64,000 nt of DNA from Streptomyces antibioticus (GCF_001514065.1 NZ_KQ948422.1:124001-188000); one strand, 5' to 3'. Counted from the stretch's first letter, positions 34,240 through 44,400 are shown. Notes: a model not told the origin generated them from the letters alone. Translations and numbers: made by a program.

Positions 34240-35526
34240 GTGACGATTTCCGCGACCGGCCGCCCGACCGCCGCCGGCCAGGCCGTGCTGGCCAGACTCG
34301 ACCGCCTGGAACCCGGCCGCCCGCACCGCCGCCTGATGTTCCAGGGCGGTCTCGGCTACACCTTCGACGCCTTCGACGGCGCCCTCATGGGGTACGCGCT
34401 CTCCGCGGTCATCATCGTGTGGGGCATTGCCGCGGGCACCGCGGGCTGGCTGCTGTCCTCGCTCTTCTTCGGCTACCTCGTCGGCGCCCTGGCCGCGGGA
34501 ATGCTCGCCGACCGGTTCGGGCGGCGCCGCCTGATGATGTGCGCCCTCCTGCTGTTCTGCGTGTTCAGCCTGCTCATGGCCACGTCCTCCGGGACCGCCG
34601 AACTCTTCGTGTGGCGGGCCCTGTCGGGCGTCGGCATCGGCGCGGAAACCACGCTGATCGCCCCGTACATCTCCGAGTTCCTGCCCGCCCGCCACCGCGG
34701 CCGGTTCGTCGCCCGCACCGTCGGCTTCCTCGCACTCGGATACGTCCTCGCCGGCATCGCCGCGCCGCTGGTGATCGCCCCGCATCCCGAGACGGGCTGG
34801 CGCATCGCCGCCGTGCTCGCGGCCGCGCCGGTCCTGCTCCTGCTGTGGTGGCGCAAAAGCCTGCCGGAGTCCCCCCGCTACCTGATCGCCCGTGGCCGGA
34901 TCGCCGAGGCCGCGCAGGTGGTCGAGAAGATCGAGCGGGAAGCCGGCGCGAACGTGCGGGACGCGGCATCGGCTGGCGAGGCCCCCTCCGCGCCAACTGC
35001 CCCTGCCCCCGCCGTCGTACCGGCCAAGCAGAGCCCCGCCCGGCAGCTGACCGCTCTGTGGCAGGGAAGGACCGCGCGCACCACCCTCGTGTTGTGGGTG
35101 CTGTGGTTCATCCTCACCGGCGTCAACTACGGCTTCACCAGTTGGATGCCCGCCATGCTGGTGGCCGCCAAGGGCTTCACGATCACCAAGTCGTTCGTCT
35201 TCGCGCTCGTCACCGCCCTGGCCCAGATCCCCGGCTACTACGTGGCGAGCGCCCTCATCGAGCGCACGGAACGCAAGTGGCTGATCGCCGCCTACGCCAC
35301 CGGTGCCACCTTCGCCGCCCTCGGTGTGGCCCTGGCGGAGGGGCAGACGGCCCTGCTGGTCAGTTCCGCGTTCCTGGCCGCCTTCACCAACGGCTCGGCC
35401 GCCGTCTACTACGCCTACACCGCCGAGCTCTACCCGACCGTCATCCGCACCACCGGTATGGGTGCGGCCTCGGCCGTCGGCCGGATCGGCGCGATCGTCG
35501 CCCCCATCACCATCGGCTACGTGTAG
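34240..35526 (+). CDS. MFS transporter, ended early by an in-frame amber codon
   Basis: Major-facilitator permease of the sugar/organic-acid porter type: GGLGYTFDAFDGALMGYALS in helix 1, ADRFGRRRLMM between helices 2 and 3, RALSGVGIGAETTLIAPYISE, LPESPRYLI and TAELYPTVIRTTGMG in the second half. GTG 34240 has GGAGG 5 nt upstream. TAG at 35524-35526 stops translation after 428 residues, inside what should be the last transmembrane helices; the same frame then continues sensibly for 43 codons. The protein may be non-functional or need read-through. Next gene: an amidohydrolase, suggesting uptake of its substrate. Confidence 0.85.
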   Translation: MTISATGRPTAAGQAVLARLDRLEPGRPHRRLMFQGGLGYTFDAFDGALMGYALSAVIIVWGIAAGTAGWLLSSLFFGYLVGALAAGMLADRFGRRRLMMCALLLFCVFSLLMATSSGTAELFVWRALSGVGIGAETTLIAPYISEFLPARHRGRFVARTVGFLALGYVLAGIAAPLVIAPHPETGWRIAAVLAAAPVLLLLWWRKSLPESPRYLIARGRIAEAAQVVEKIEREAGANVRDAASAGEAPSAPTAPAPAVVPAKQSPARQLTALWQGRTARTTLVLWVLWFILTGVNYGFTSWMPAMLVAAKGFTITKSFVFALVTALAQIPGYYVASALIERTERKWLIAAYATGATFAALGVALAEGQTALLVSSAFLAAFTNGSAAVYYAYTAELYPTVIRTTGMGAASAVGRIGAIVAPITIGYV

Positions 35527-35658
35527 GAGGGAGTCGGCTTCACCAAGGTCTTCCTGGCCCTGGTCGGCGCCCTCGCCGTCGCCGTGGCCGTGATCGTCGC
35601 GTTCGGCGAGAAGACCGCCGGACGCAGCCTGGAACAACTGGAAGGTGCCACCGCATGA
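35524..35658 (+). other. In-frame continuation of the MFS gene after TAG
   Basis: After the amber codon the frame reads EGVGFTKVFLALVGALAVAV and AVIVAFGEKTAGRSLEQLEG and ends in a TGA that forms ATGA with the amidohydrolase start. This is a normal final helix and cytoplasmic tail (RSLEQLEG is a classic MFS ending), so the ancestral gene ran 34240-35658. One base change (from TAC, CAG, GAG or TGG) would create the stop. Confidence 0.8.
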
Positions 35659-36890
35659 CCACCCCCACCCCCTCGCGCCTGCTCATCACCGGCGCCCATC
35701 TCCTCCACCCCGAACAGGGCGAACTCACCGACACCTCATGGCTCGAGGTCGTCGACGGCCGCATCGCCGCCACCGGCACCGGACGCGCCCCGGCCGCCGG
35801 CGAGGGTGTGCGCGTGCTCGACGCGGCCGGGGCCACCGTGCTGCCCGGCCTCATCGACGCCCACGTCCACCTTCTGATCACCAGTCTGGACCCCGTCGAA
35901 AACGCCTCCTTCACACCCGGCTACGCGACCGTCCGCGCCCTCAAGGAGGCAGGGCGCATGCTGCGCCGCGGCTTCACCACCGTGCGGGACGTCGGCGGCG
36001 CCGACCACGGCATGGCCCGGGCCCTCGCCGAGGGGCTCATGCCCGGACCACGGCTCGTGCACGGCGGCAAGGCGCTCTCCCAGACCGGCGGGCACGGCGA
36101 CCTGCGCCCGCTCTCCGACGACAGCACACCCTGCTGCGGACACCAGCCCGGCTTCTCCCGCATCGCCGACGGCGTGGACGCCGTGCGCGCCGCCGCCCGC
36201 GACGAGTTCCGCAAGGGCGCCCGGCACCTGAAGATGCTGCTCTCCGGCGGAGTCGCCTCCCCGCACGACGAGGTCTCCGCCGTCCAGTACACCGACGAAG
36301 AAGTCCGCGCGGCCGTCGTCGAGGCCGACAACCACAACAGCTACGTCACCGTGCACGCCTACCACCCCCGAGGCGTCAACCGCGCCCTGCGCGCCGGTGT
36401 CCGCTGCGTCGAGCACGGCAATCTCCTGGACGACGAAACGATCCGACTCCTGCTCGCCAACGACGCCTTCCTCGTCCCCACCCTCATCACCTACGAGACA
36501 ATGGCCGCGGTCGGCCGGCAGCACGGCCTGGGCGAAGCCTCGTACCAAAAGATCGACCATGTGCGGGAGGCCGGACTCGCTGCACTGGAGAAGGCCCACA
36601 ACGCGGGCGTCAACCTCGTCTACGGCTCCGACCTCCTCGGCCCCATGCACTACCACCAGCTCGACGAGTTCACCCTCCGCGCCCAGGTTCAGCCCCCCGC
36701 CGACCTCATCCGCTCCGCCACCACCACCGCGGCGCGTCTGCTGCGCATGGAGGGCCAGGTCGGCACGCTTGCCGTCGGCGCGCACGCGGATCTGCTCGTC
36801 GTCGACGGCAACCCGCTGGCGGACATCTCCGTACTGACCAGGCCACAGGAGTGCCTCACGCACGTCATCAAGGCAGGCACACCGATCTGA
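35655..36890 (+). CDS. Amidohydrolase (imidazolonepropionase/prolidase-like)
   Basis: The 411-residue metal-dependent hydrolase has the HxH motif at 70 and 72 (LPGLIDAHVHLL), KMLLSGGVASP with the bridging lysine, VTVHAYHP and EHGNLLDD with further histidines, and the catalytic aspartate in YGSDLLGPMH, closing with GTLAVGAHADLLVVDGNPL. Members hydrolyse cyclic amides, dipeptides or carbamates. ATG 35655 overlaps the end of the ancestral MFS frame. With the permease and RpiR regulator it forms an uptake-and-hydrolysis unit. A second, distant amidohydrolase is at 60125. Confidence 0.9.
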   Translation: MTTPTPSRLLITGAHLLHPEQGELTDTSWLEVVDGRIAATGTGRAPAAGEGVRVLDAAGATVLPGLIDAHVHLLITSLDPVENASFTPGYATVRALKEAGRMLRRGFTTVRDVGGADHGMARALAEGLMPGPRLVHGGKALSQTGGHGDLRPLSDDSTPCCGHQPGFSRIADGVDAVRAAARDEFRKGARHLKMLLSGGVASPHDEVSAVQYTDEEVRAAVVEADNHNSYVTVHAYHPRGVNRALRAGVRCVEHGNLLDDETIRLLLANDAFLVPTLITYETMAAVGRQHGLGEASYQKIDHVREAGLAALEKAHNAGVNLVYGSDLLGPMHYHQLDEFTLRAQVQPPADLIRSATTTAARLLRMEGQVGTLAVGAHADLLVVDGNPLADISVLTRPQECLTHVIKAGTPI

Positions 36891-36969
36891 CGTTTGCGTG
36901 TCCTCACACCGCAACTGATCGGCTCATGGGGGACTCGAACCGCCCTTACATTCACGCGGGAAGGCATTG

Positions 36970-37734
36970 ATGCACGATTCAGAAGAAAAGCCGCCTGTAA
37001 GCAGACGAGTGGCGGTGATGTTCGTTCACGGCCTAGGCGGAAACGCCAGGCAGTGGACGCCCATCAGGTCCGCCATGGCCAGCACCGTCTCAAGCCATGC
37101 CGTCGACCTGGCCGGTCACGGGCAACGCCGTGCCGATCATGGCCCCTACACCATCGCGCGGTTTGCCGAGGACCTGGTCGACGAACTGCGGCGTATCCCC
37201 GCGGCGGAGTACATCTTGGTCGGGCACTCGCTCGGGGGCGCCGTATGCGTAGAGGCCGCCCGGGCCTTCCCGGATCGCGTGCGTCAGGTACTGGCCGTGG
37301 ATTCCCTCCTCAATCCTCTCTACCCTCGCTTCGGCAAGGGCATGATCCGGGCCTACCGTCACGCCCTGACCTACGCGTTCAAACCGGTCATGCATGCCGT
37401 ACTGCGCGGCTCACACACGGCGGCCACTGCCCAGTGGGTCAAGGACGAAGCCGCTGACGAGCTCCTCAATCTGCGACGAGAAGTGGCACTGGACGCCCTG
37501 CTGTCCCTCGCCGAGTGGGACCGCGACGCCGTGGTGTCGCGCTGCACTGCCACCACCATCGTGGCCTACCCTGCCGCAGACCTGCGCTTCGGCGGTCAAT
37601 CCGCTGCTGTAGCCGACATGATGAAGGTGCGACCGGTTGGGGCTGGGGGGCACTACTACTTCAAGATGATGCCCGAACTCATCGCTTCCCTCGTCGATGC
37701 GGCGGTCAGTGAAATGCCAGGGACGCCGCGCTGA
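36970..37734 (+). CDS. Alpha/beta hydrolase
   Basis: The 254-residue fold-1 hydrolase has FVHGLGGNARQW (oxyanion loop), nucleophile elbow VGHSLGGA, and candidate histidine in VGAGGHYYFKM. Lengths and spacing fit small esterases or lactonases. GGAAGG (36959-36964) lies 5 nt before ATG 36970; a TTG at 36967 also fits. It follows the amidohydrolase by 79 nt on the same strand and may share its transcript. Confidence 0.88.
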   Translation: MHDSEEKPPVSRRVAVMFVHGLGGNARQWTPIRSAMASTVSSHAVDLAGHGQRRADHGPYTIARFAEDLVDELRRIPAAEYILVGHSLGGAVCVEAARAFPDRVRQVLAVDSLLNPLYPRFGKGMIRAYRHALTYAFKPVMHAVLRGSHTAATAQWVKDEAADELLNLRREVALDALLSLAEWDRDAVVSRCTATTIVAYPAADLRFGGQSAAVADMMKVRPVGAGGHYYFKMMPELIASLVDAAVSEMPGTPR

Positions 37735-37846
37735 GGGCCGGCACAGAGAGCTGCTGATGAGCTGGCTGTTCGGATTTGGCCTGTCGGGAGACTTCGCTCC
37801 GTCCCGGTAGTCGTCTTCGCCGTCGAGGGGCTGAGCGACCCGCCGT

Positions 37847-38068
37847 TCAGCGTCCGTCTCGGACGCCAAGAGGCTCGTTCGGGGAACAAACACCGACGAG
37901 AGCGTGGCGCACTCCGCGGGGATCACGCGGATCGGGCACCCGGGCGAGGCGGCCCAGCGGTCCGGGCAATTCTTCCGGTGCGGCCTCCGGATGCTCTCGG
38001 AGTTGGTCAAGGGCAGCGGGCGGGACCAGCGATGACGCTCCGGCAGGCACGGCCTTCCAGGTGGTCAC
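37847..38068 (-). pseudogene. ISAs1-family transposase, N-terminal remnant
   Basis: Read leftwards: ALDQLREHPEAAPEELPGPL, then LARVPDPRDPRGVRHALV, the conserved opening of ISAs1 transposases. The match ends there and no catalytic part follows. It differs in sequence from the ISAs1 remnant at 31863, so they are separate elements. The surrounding 37735-38189 contains nothing else recognisable. Confidence 0.75.
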
Positions 38069-38189
38069 GGGGCGTCAAGAACTCCATGATCTTGGAAGCC
38101 GTGCCTGTTCCGCTCTCCCCGGCCGATCCGCCACCGGCGAGAGGTGGGTCACTTCCGGTGGTACACGCGGGTCATCGGATTCGGCAGCT

Positions 38190-39215
38190 TCAGGAGGCCG
38201 GGCCGCAGTTCAGTACGGCAGGGTTGATCGTTCCACGCTGCACCTTCGCGTCGTGGGGCTCGGCGAAACCGGCGTTGGTGATGAAGAACCGACTTCCGTG
38301 TACCGCGATGGAGGTGGGTGAAGCGAGGCCGTCCGAGGCGGTCAGGACGGGCTCGATGGTCCCGTCGGGGTGGACGACCGCGACCTGGTTGAGGCCGTTC
38401 TGCGCAGCGAGCACCACGTCGGAACGGTCACTGGGGAAGTTGAAGTCGTCGACGCCGGTGAGGCCGCTGGCCACGGTGTGGATGTGACCGGGGGTGCCGG
38501 CGGCAGTGACCGGGATCCGCAGCAGCGTGCCCTTCGCAGTGTTGGAGACCCAGACGGCGCCCCTGTGGAAGCGGAGCCCGTTCACGCCGAACGGGATGGA
38601 CGGATCAGGCGCGAGGGCGGGTCCGGTCAGCCAGACGGTCGCCTTTCCGCCGGAGGCCGGGACGGCCCAGACGATGCCCTTGTTGCTGTCGGCCACGTAC
38701 AGGGTGCGCGTGACGGCATCGAGGGCCAGGCCGTTGGGCATCCCGTCGGTGGGCAGGGCGGCGATGCGGCGAGGGGCGCCGCCCGGGGGCAGCTTCCACA
38801 CGCCGGCCCGCGAGGCGTCGCCAGAGACCACGTTGTAGTAGGTGGAGCCGTCGTGGTCGTGCGTGATGCCGCTGAATGCGTCGCCCGGTTGCCCCGCTAC
38901 GAGCACCGTACTGCGCCCGGACAGGGCGACCCGGAGCAGCGCCGGACGCTCGCCCGCCGCAACGTACCCACCGAGTACGGAGACGGTCAGCGAGTTGTCC
39001 GGATTGACAGCGATGTTCTCCGGCGCGCCGCCGGCGGTGAAGTCGAATGCGGCCAGCGTCTTCACGCCGCTGACGACCGGCTGCGGGGACGAGGGCCGGG
39101 TCGCCGCGGACGCGTACGGTGCCGAGACGACGACGGCCGCCACGGCGATCATCGCCGCGAGTCTGGACCGCTTCTTCAGGAGCGTTGCCGTGGGGGCTGC
39201 CGTGGAGATTTCCAT
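38190..39215 (-). CDS. Secreted beta-propeller protein (SMP-30/ScyD-like)
   Basis: The 341-residue product has a signal peptide (KKRSRLAAMIAVAAVVVSAP, cleavage near ASA-AT about residue 38) and repeating beta-propeller blades (PENIAVNPDNSLTVS, GITHDHDGSTYYNV, MPNGLALDAVTRTLYVADS, NGLRFHRGAVWVSNTAKGTL, SPTSIAVHGSRFFITNAGF) as in SMP-30/gluconolactonase-like and NHL proteins. Extracellular lactonase or binding role is possible; catalytic metal residues cannot be assigned. ATG 39215 lacks a good ribosome site. It stands alone between an IS remnant and the DUF6069 gene. Confidence 0.8.
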   Translation of the reverse strand: MEISTAAPTATLLKKRSRLAAMIAVAAVVVSAPYASAATRPSSPQPVVSGVKTLAAFDFTAGGAPENIAVNPDNSLTVSVLGGYVAAGERPALLRVALSGRSTVLVAGQPGDAFSGITHDHDGSTYYNVVSGDASRAGVWKLPPGGAPRRIAALPTDGMPNGLALDAVTRTLYVADSNKGIVWAVPASGGKATVWLTGPALAPDPSIPFGVNGLRFHRGAVWVSNTAKGTLLRIPVTAAGTPGHIHTVASGLTGVDDFNFPSDRSDVVLAAQNGLNQVAVVHPDGTIEPVLTASDGLASPTSIAVHGSRFFITNAGFAEPHDAKVQRGTINPAVLNCGPAS

Positions 39216-39421
39216 GAGTGCATCGCACTTTCTCGAAAGGGCACAGCGGTGGCTGCGCAGGACATGGAGCATGAAGGGAGGGGGTGGGTCAGTCGCTCAA
39301 CCGGCCCCGGAAGAACACGTTTCTTCGATGGCGAAGTCGGTCTGCGCGGTCGTACGGCTCCCATTGGCTGTTGTTGCCGTACGACCGTGGTGATGACCGT
39401 GCGCCCCTGCGGGACGCACGG

Positions 39422-39862
39422 TCAGTCCTCGGCGGTAGGGAGCGGAAGAAGCGGGTGGTACGCGGGCACGGCGACGGCGGCGACCACGACGTGCATGACC
39501 ATCAAGGCGACGACGGCCCCCCAGCTGGTGCCGGGCTGGCTGTCGGAGACGCCCACCATGATGTCCGGGATCAAGCTGAGAATTACGACGCCGAGCACGA
39601 GGTTGCGCAGCAGTCCGGAGGGGTGCGCCGAGCGGGCGCGGACGATCGCCCAGCCGGCAGCGCCGACCAGGACGCCGAAGACAGTGAAGGGCGCGTAGGC
39701 GGAGAACTGGAGGGGCTGGAAATCGTGAGAGGCCCCTGCGGCGTGGGCTATCGCGGCGACGACGGCGTTGAGGCCGACGGCGACGGCCGCGGTGCCGAAC
39801 AGACCGCCGGTGACGACGAGGCCGCTGGGGCGGACCCGACGGGTGGCGAGCTGGTGGCTCAT
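39422..39862 (-). CDS. DUF6069-type small membrane protein
   Basis: The 146-residue protein has four predicted membrane spans (LVVTGGLFGTAAVAVGLNAV, FTVFGVLVGAAGWAIVRA, LVLGVVILSLIPDIMVGV, VALMVMHVVVAAVAVPAY), the pattern of the actinobacterial DUF6069 family of unknown function. GGAG lies 7 nt before ATG 39862. It sits downstream of a broken NmrA-type gene on the same strand; such pairs are common, which supports a former operon divergent from MarR. Confidence 0.8.
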   Translation of the reverse strand: MSHQLATRRVRPSGLVVTGGLFGTAAVAVGLNAVVAAIAHAAGASHDFQPLQFSAYAPFTVFGVLVGAAGWAIVRARSAHPSGLLRNLVLGVVILSLIPDIMVGVSDSQPGTSWGAVVALMVMHVVVAAVAVPAYHPLLPLPTAED

Positions 39863-39921
39863 GAGGATTCTCCGGATCGGGGTATCGGGTGGGGACGGGG
39901 AGAGTGAGGAAGCAGGCCAGG

Positions 39922-40326
39922 TCAGCCGGCGATGACGACGGAACGGCGGCCAGCAGTGGTGTCGGTGACGGCGGTGAGCATCCAGGCGGCGACGTCGGCG
40001 CGACTGATGGTCTCGCCCATGCGCAACGTGGCTGACTCGGGCAGCAGTTTGACGGCGCCGGCGGCGGGGCCGTTGGTGAGGCGGACGGCGTGGACGAGGG
40101 TGTAGTCGAGGTGGCTGGCGCGCAGCGCGTCCTCGGCGGCCGCCTTGTCCTTGACCATGGCGCCCGTGGCCGTTTGGGACATCAGCTAGGCGGGCGCGCT
40201 CAGGCGCTCGCGCCCAGGCCGCGCATCCACCTTCTGGGGCGAGCGCACGGTGTGGCCCGCGGCCAGGGCCTGGTCGACGACGAGGCGTCCGGTGGCACCG
40301 GTGGCGCCGAGCACGAGCAGTTTCAC
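39922..40326 (-). pseudogene. NmrA-type NAD(P)-binding protein, broken by deletion and stop
   Basis: GTG 40326 has AGGAG 5 nt upstream and starts VKLLVLGATGATGRLVVDQA, the Rossmann entry of NmrA-like atypical SDRs. About 25 codons on, the sequence becomes unrelated, reaches TAG, and resumes in frame with LMSQTATGAMVKDKAAAEDA, LRASHLDYTLVHAVRLTNG and ISRADVAAWMLTAVTD, the C-terminal half. Roughly 80-100 internal residues are missing. The ribosome site is intact, so a short peptide may still be made. Confidence 0.85.
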
Positions 40327-40417
40327 GGGGACTCCTGAAGGTTTCGATGCTGCTCGGAACCCCGGGCAGTGACTTCAAGCTTTAACTCAAAACGTAGCGG
40401 CAATCGCTTCAAGCTTC

Positions 40418-40443
40418 AAGTGAAACTGAGGGTGGATTCACTT
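40418..40443. promoter_or_regulatory. Inverted repeat in the NmrA/MarR divergent region
   Basis: AAGTGAA (40418-40424) and TTCACTT (40437-40443) are perfect inverted arms; CTTCAAG-like half-sites recur on both sides (near 40372, 40407, 40414, 40441). The site lies 30 nt before the MarR start, suitable for autoregulation. Confidence 0.6.
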
Positions 40444-40472
40444 CAAGGGTTAAGTGACGGTACATTGAGCGC

Positions 40473-40982
40473 ATGACGAATACCCCGGCTGACGAGGCGC
40501 CGCGTTGGCTCGACGAGGAGGAGCGCCGCGCATGGCTCGGCCTGGTCGGCCTGGTGCGGCGTCTGGAGCACGCGCTTGATGCGCAGCTGCGCGAGGAAGG
40601 GCTGACGCACTTCGAGTACGGGGTGATGGCAGGACTGTCCGAGTCACCGCGGCGGGAGTTGCGCATGAGCGCTCTCGCCGCCTACGCCGAGGGCTCGCTT
40701 TCCCGTCTTTCCCAAGTCGTCGCCCGCCTCGAACGCAAGGGGTACGTCCATCGGCGCCCCGATCCAGCCGACGGCCGCTACACCCTGGCCACCTTGACCG
40801 ACGAGGGGTACGAGAAGCTCGCCGGCGCAGCCCCTGGCCACGTCACGGAAGTGCGACGACTGGTGTTCGACCCGTTGACCAAGGCGCAGGTCGGGCAGCT
40901 AACCCACATCAGCCGGCGCATCCTGCACGCCATCGACCCCACCTCCCCGACGTTGCCGGACCTTCCTCGGTCGGGCCGCTGA
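40473..40982 (+). CDS. MarR-family transcriptional regulator
   Basis: The 169-residue winged-helix regulator reads LTHFEYGVMAGLSESPRREL, RMSALAAYAEGSLSRLSQVV, ARLERKGYVHRRPDPADGRY and TLATLTDEGYEKL, the complete DNA-binding domain with wing. Divergent from the broken NmrA/DUF6069 unit, which it probably controlled, with an inverted repeat between. ATG 40473 has no marked ribosome site. Ligand unknown. Confidence 0.9.
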   Translation: MTNTPADEAPRWLDEEERRAWLGLVGLVRRLEHALDAQLREEGLTHFEYGVMAGLSESPRRELRMSALAAYAEGSLSRLSQVVARLERKGYVHRRPDPADGRYTLATLTDEGYEKLAGAAPGHVTEVRRLVFDPLTKAQVGQLTHISRRILHAIDPTSPTLPDLPRSGR

Positions 40983-40989
40983 CGGCCCG

Positions 40990-41298
40990 TCAGAGCCGAT
41001 AGGGACCGAAGCATCCCCGTGCGACCACGACCAGCAGGGCGGTGTAGGCCAGGTTCGCGGCCGCGAGTGACGTTTCGGAGCGGCGCAGGTGGACCACGGA
41101 TCCGCCGCCCGCGAGAGTGATGCCGCCCAGCGCCGCCACTGGAACGAGGATTGGGGCGGTGCCGGTGGCCCCTGGAAGGTCCAGGCCGAGGCCGACCAGT
41201 GCGTCGAGCAGTCCGATCACCTTGGCGGAAGAGGTGGAGAACCCTTCGACCCAGCCGACGGTGTCGGCGAGTTGGGCTCTGCTGCGCAGGATCTTCAT
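40990..41298 (-). CDS. DoxX-like small membrane protein
   Basis: The 102-residue protein has hydrophobic spans (VIGLLDALVGLGLDLPG, PILVPVAALGGITLAGGG, LAAANLAYTALLVVVARG) and the DoxX-family layout of about four short helices. It converges tail-to-tail with the MarR gene (7-nt gap). DoxX-like proteins are often paired with MarR regulators and redox genes; compare the DoxX-like/FMN reductase/MarR set at 55075-56650. Confidence 0.75.
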   Translation of the reverse strand: MKILRSRAQLADTVGWVEGFSTSSAKVIGLLDALVGLGLDLPGATGTAPILVPVAALGGITLAGGGSVVHLRRSETSLAAANLAYTALLVVVARGCFGPYRL

Positions 41299-41349
41299 GG
41301 CACCGACCGTGAATGACCCGGGGACCGCGCGGTGTCCATGTGCAGCGAA

Positions 41350-41379
41350 GCCGCCCCGGCCGTAGTAGGCCGGGGCGGC
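41350..41379 (-). terminator. Perfect terminator hairpin
   Basis: GCCGCCCCGGCC (41350-41361) pairs perfectly with 41368-41379 around a GTAGTA loop, 36 nt beyond the stop codon of the large beta-helix gene. Confidence 0.9.
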
Positions 41380-41415
41380 TGAGCGGCGTGTGCGGCCCCC
41401 GCCGGGCCGGCGGGG

Positions 41416-44400
41416 TCAGTCCGCGTTCACCAGCTTCCACAGCTGACTGTCGGCGTTGGTGTCTGTGTTCTGGACGAGCTGGGCGCCTGCCGAGGTCGAC
41501 CCACCGGACACGTCGAGCAGCTTGCCGCTGTTCACGTTCTTGATCTTGTAGTAGCCGCTTCCGGTGTCGATCAGCGTCCAGTGCTGGTCCGCGGTGTTGG
41601 TGTCGGTCGCCTGGATGATGTTCGCACCGTCCGCGGTGGAGGCACCGCTGACGTCCAGGACATTGGGGCTGTTCCGGCTGACGACCTTGTAGCTGCCGTC
41701 ACCTACCGGGACGAAGCGCCAGTTCTGGTTCGCCTGGCCATTGTCGGTCCACTGGTCGATGTTGCGCCCGGAGGCCGTCGACGCACCCGAGACATCGGCC
41801 ACAAGCGCGCTCTTCTTGTCAACCAGCTTGTAGTAGGCGTTCGTGGCCGGGAACGAGATGGAGGCGAACGCGTCCAGGGCGCAGACGGTGTTGGACGAGG
41901 AAGCGTTCTTCGTGCCGGTGCACACCACCTTGATCGTGTGCGGGCCCGCGGGCAGGTCCGTCTTCTCGAACAGCGGCACCTGCTTCGTCACCGTCGAGGC
42001 GTAGGCGTCGATGCCCGCCTGGGCCAGGGTGCCGTCGAGGTAGACGTCCACCTTGCCCATGTTCGGTTGCGTCATGCCGAGGTAGCGCACGCCCGTGCCG
42101 TTGAACGAGAACTCGGCGTAGTTGCCGGCCGTGTTCGTGTACTTCTCGGACCCGTTCAGGTCCTTGGTGTCGTTCCAATTGGACCAGGTGCCGGAGTAGG
42201 TGACCCCGGCCGCCTTGTCGTCGACGTGGTTCCAGCGCTGCCGCACGAGTGCCTTCGACGCGGCGGAGGCGTTGCCCTGGGCGTCCACGACGTAGAGGCG
42301 GTAGTCACCTGCCGTCTGCGGGACGCGGATGCTCGTCGACGTGCCGCTCGCGCTGGTCATGGTGGGACCGGTGGCGAACGTCGTCGTACCGGCGGGGGCC
42401 AGCCACAGCGTTTTGGTCGCGTCTGCGAGGCTGCGCACCGGAATGGTCATCACGCCCTTGCCGGTGAAGGTGGCGGCGGGCAGCGCGTAGTCCTGCGGGG
42501 CCACGGTGCCGGTGGGGATGATGTCCTTGTAGGCGTTCTCCAGCCCCGCGTTCACGGCGATGCTGTACGCCTGCGACGGCCACACCTTGTCCGCGAACAC
42601 GTGCACGTCCTCAAAGGTGCTGTTCGGGACGTTCTTGCTGAAGATCCTGCCGACGTTGCCGTAGGTGTTGCTGAAGGTCAGGTCGTGCTGCCGGCCCCAG
42701 TTTCCGGAGTGGATGGTGTCCGCGACGTTCGGGTCCAGGTCGAGGACGTTGTCGTGCTCGTTGATGAAGGCGGAGCCTTCGTCGGGGTGGAGTCCGTACT
42801 TCTTGCCCGCCGGCATGCCCTGGATGTAGTTGTTGCTGATCTCGGTGCCCGGCTGGCTGCCCAGCGTGTAGATGGCGGCGGAGTCAGCGAGCAGCTGCAT
42901 GGTGTCGATGAGCTCGTTGTACTTGACGGTGTTGTTCCGCGCCGTGGTGGTCGGGTTCCCGGGATTGATGGAGTTCGTGGAACCGTCGAAGTTCCACCAT
43001 CCCCAGCCGAGGCTGATGCCGTTGAAGGGGGTCTTCTCGATCCGGTTGTGCTCCAGATCCAGGGTGTCCACGAAGTACGCCGAGACGGGGCTGGATCCCT
43101 CGAACAGCACCGCGCTGTCGTAGAGGTAGTTGTCCGTGACGGTGATGTTCTTGCAGAGTCCCTCGACGTCCACCGGGTACTCCTCGTGGTTGGTCGAGGT
43201 GTAGTCGCCGATGTACACGCCTTGCGGGTTGCCCACAGTGATGGCGGATCCGGCGATGTCATTGACGTAATTGCCGGTCAGCTGCGAGTCCGTCACGTCG
43301 TTGGCCAGGGTGATCCCATCGGCACCGGTGTGCTGCACGGTGTTGCGCTTCAGGACGATCCCGTCGGCGTTCTCGATCTGGACGGCCGCCGGCGGCAGTT
43401 CGAGGTTGCGGTAGGTGTAGGCGTGGAAGTTCTGCTTCGCGTACACGGTCGAGACGGCGTTGCCCTGCTGGCCCTGCCGGAAGACGGAGCCCGCGACATT
43501 GCTCAGGTTCCAGTCGGAGTGCTCGATCGTGAGACCGGAGAACGTGATGTTCCGCGCGTGGTCGGTCCTGGACGTGCCCGCGACCTTGAGGAGGGTGGTC
43601 ACGCTGTTCGGCGCGAACACCTGCGCTGTCGTCATGTCCTCGGAGCCGGCCTTGTAGTAGTAGACCGTGTGGGTGCTCTTGTCGAAGTAGAACTCGCCCG
43701 GCTGGTCCAGGAACTCGTAGGCGTTACTGACGATGTGGGTGCCGCTGACCGGGAAGTTCCCGTTGGCCGCGCCCTGGGCCATGGCCGCGCCCGGCTGCTG
43801 GAACAGGGCGACGCGACTGGCACCGTCCGAGCTCGTGGTGATCTGCCGGACGCCCACGACAGCCGTGGTCCAGGTCGTCCCCGCCTTGATCTCGACGTCG
43901 TCCTGGTTGTTGGCGACGGCGGGCAGGTCGGAGAGGCTGTACTTGGCTCCGTCGCACTGCGATCCCGACTCCCAGGCCCAGGGAGCCTGGCCTGCCGTGA
44001 TGCTGTACTTCCCGTAGCATCCGGTCGTGTTGATCGTCTTCGACGCCATCTGGGCGCGCTTGTCGTTGACGTAGAGCGCGCGGAGCTTGACGTCGCGGTT
44101 CAGCGGGGCCTTCCAGATGTTCCCGCTGTGCTGGGTCCAACCAGTCACCTGAACGCCGGCGTTCAGGACCGGCTTCTCGTTCTGGTAGGCGGAGTAGACG
44201 ACATGGTGGCCGTTCGTCCCGGAGTCGGCCGACGTGAAGGCGATCGTGCTGCTCACGGGGTAGTTTCCGCCGCGGAGGAAGACGTTGATGTCCCCGGTCA
44301 TGTCACTGTTGACCGTGCGCACGACGTCCCGCGCGCGCTGGAGGGTCTTGAAAGGCGCCGTGATCGTACCGGCGTTGGAGTCGTCACCATTGGGGGCGAC

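Noticed and set aside
33690..35654. Long plus-strand frame preceding and continuous with the amidohydrolase
   Set aside because: Only the part from ATG 35655 shows family similarity; upstream it is an out-of-frame reading of the RpiR, ABM and MFS genes.
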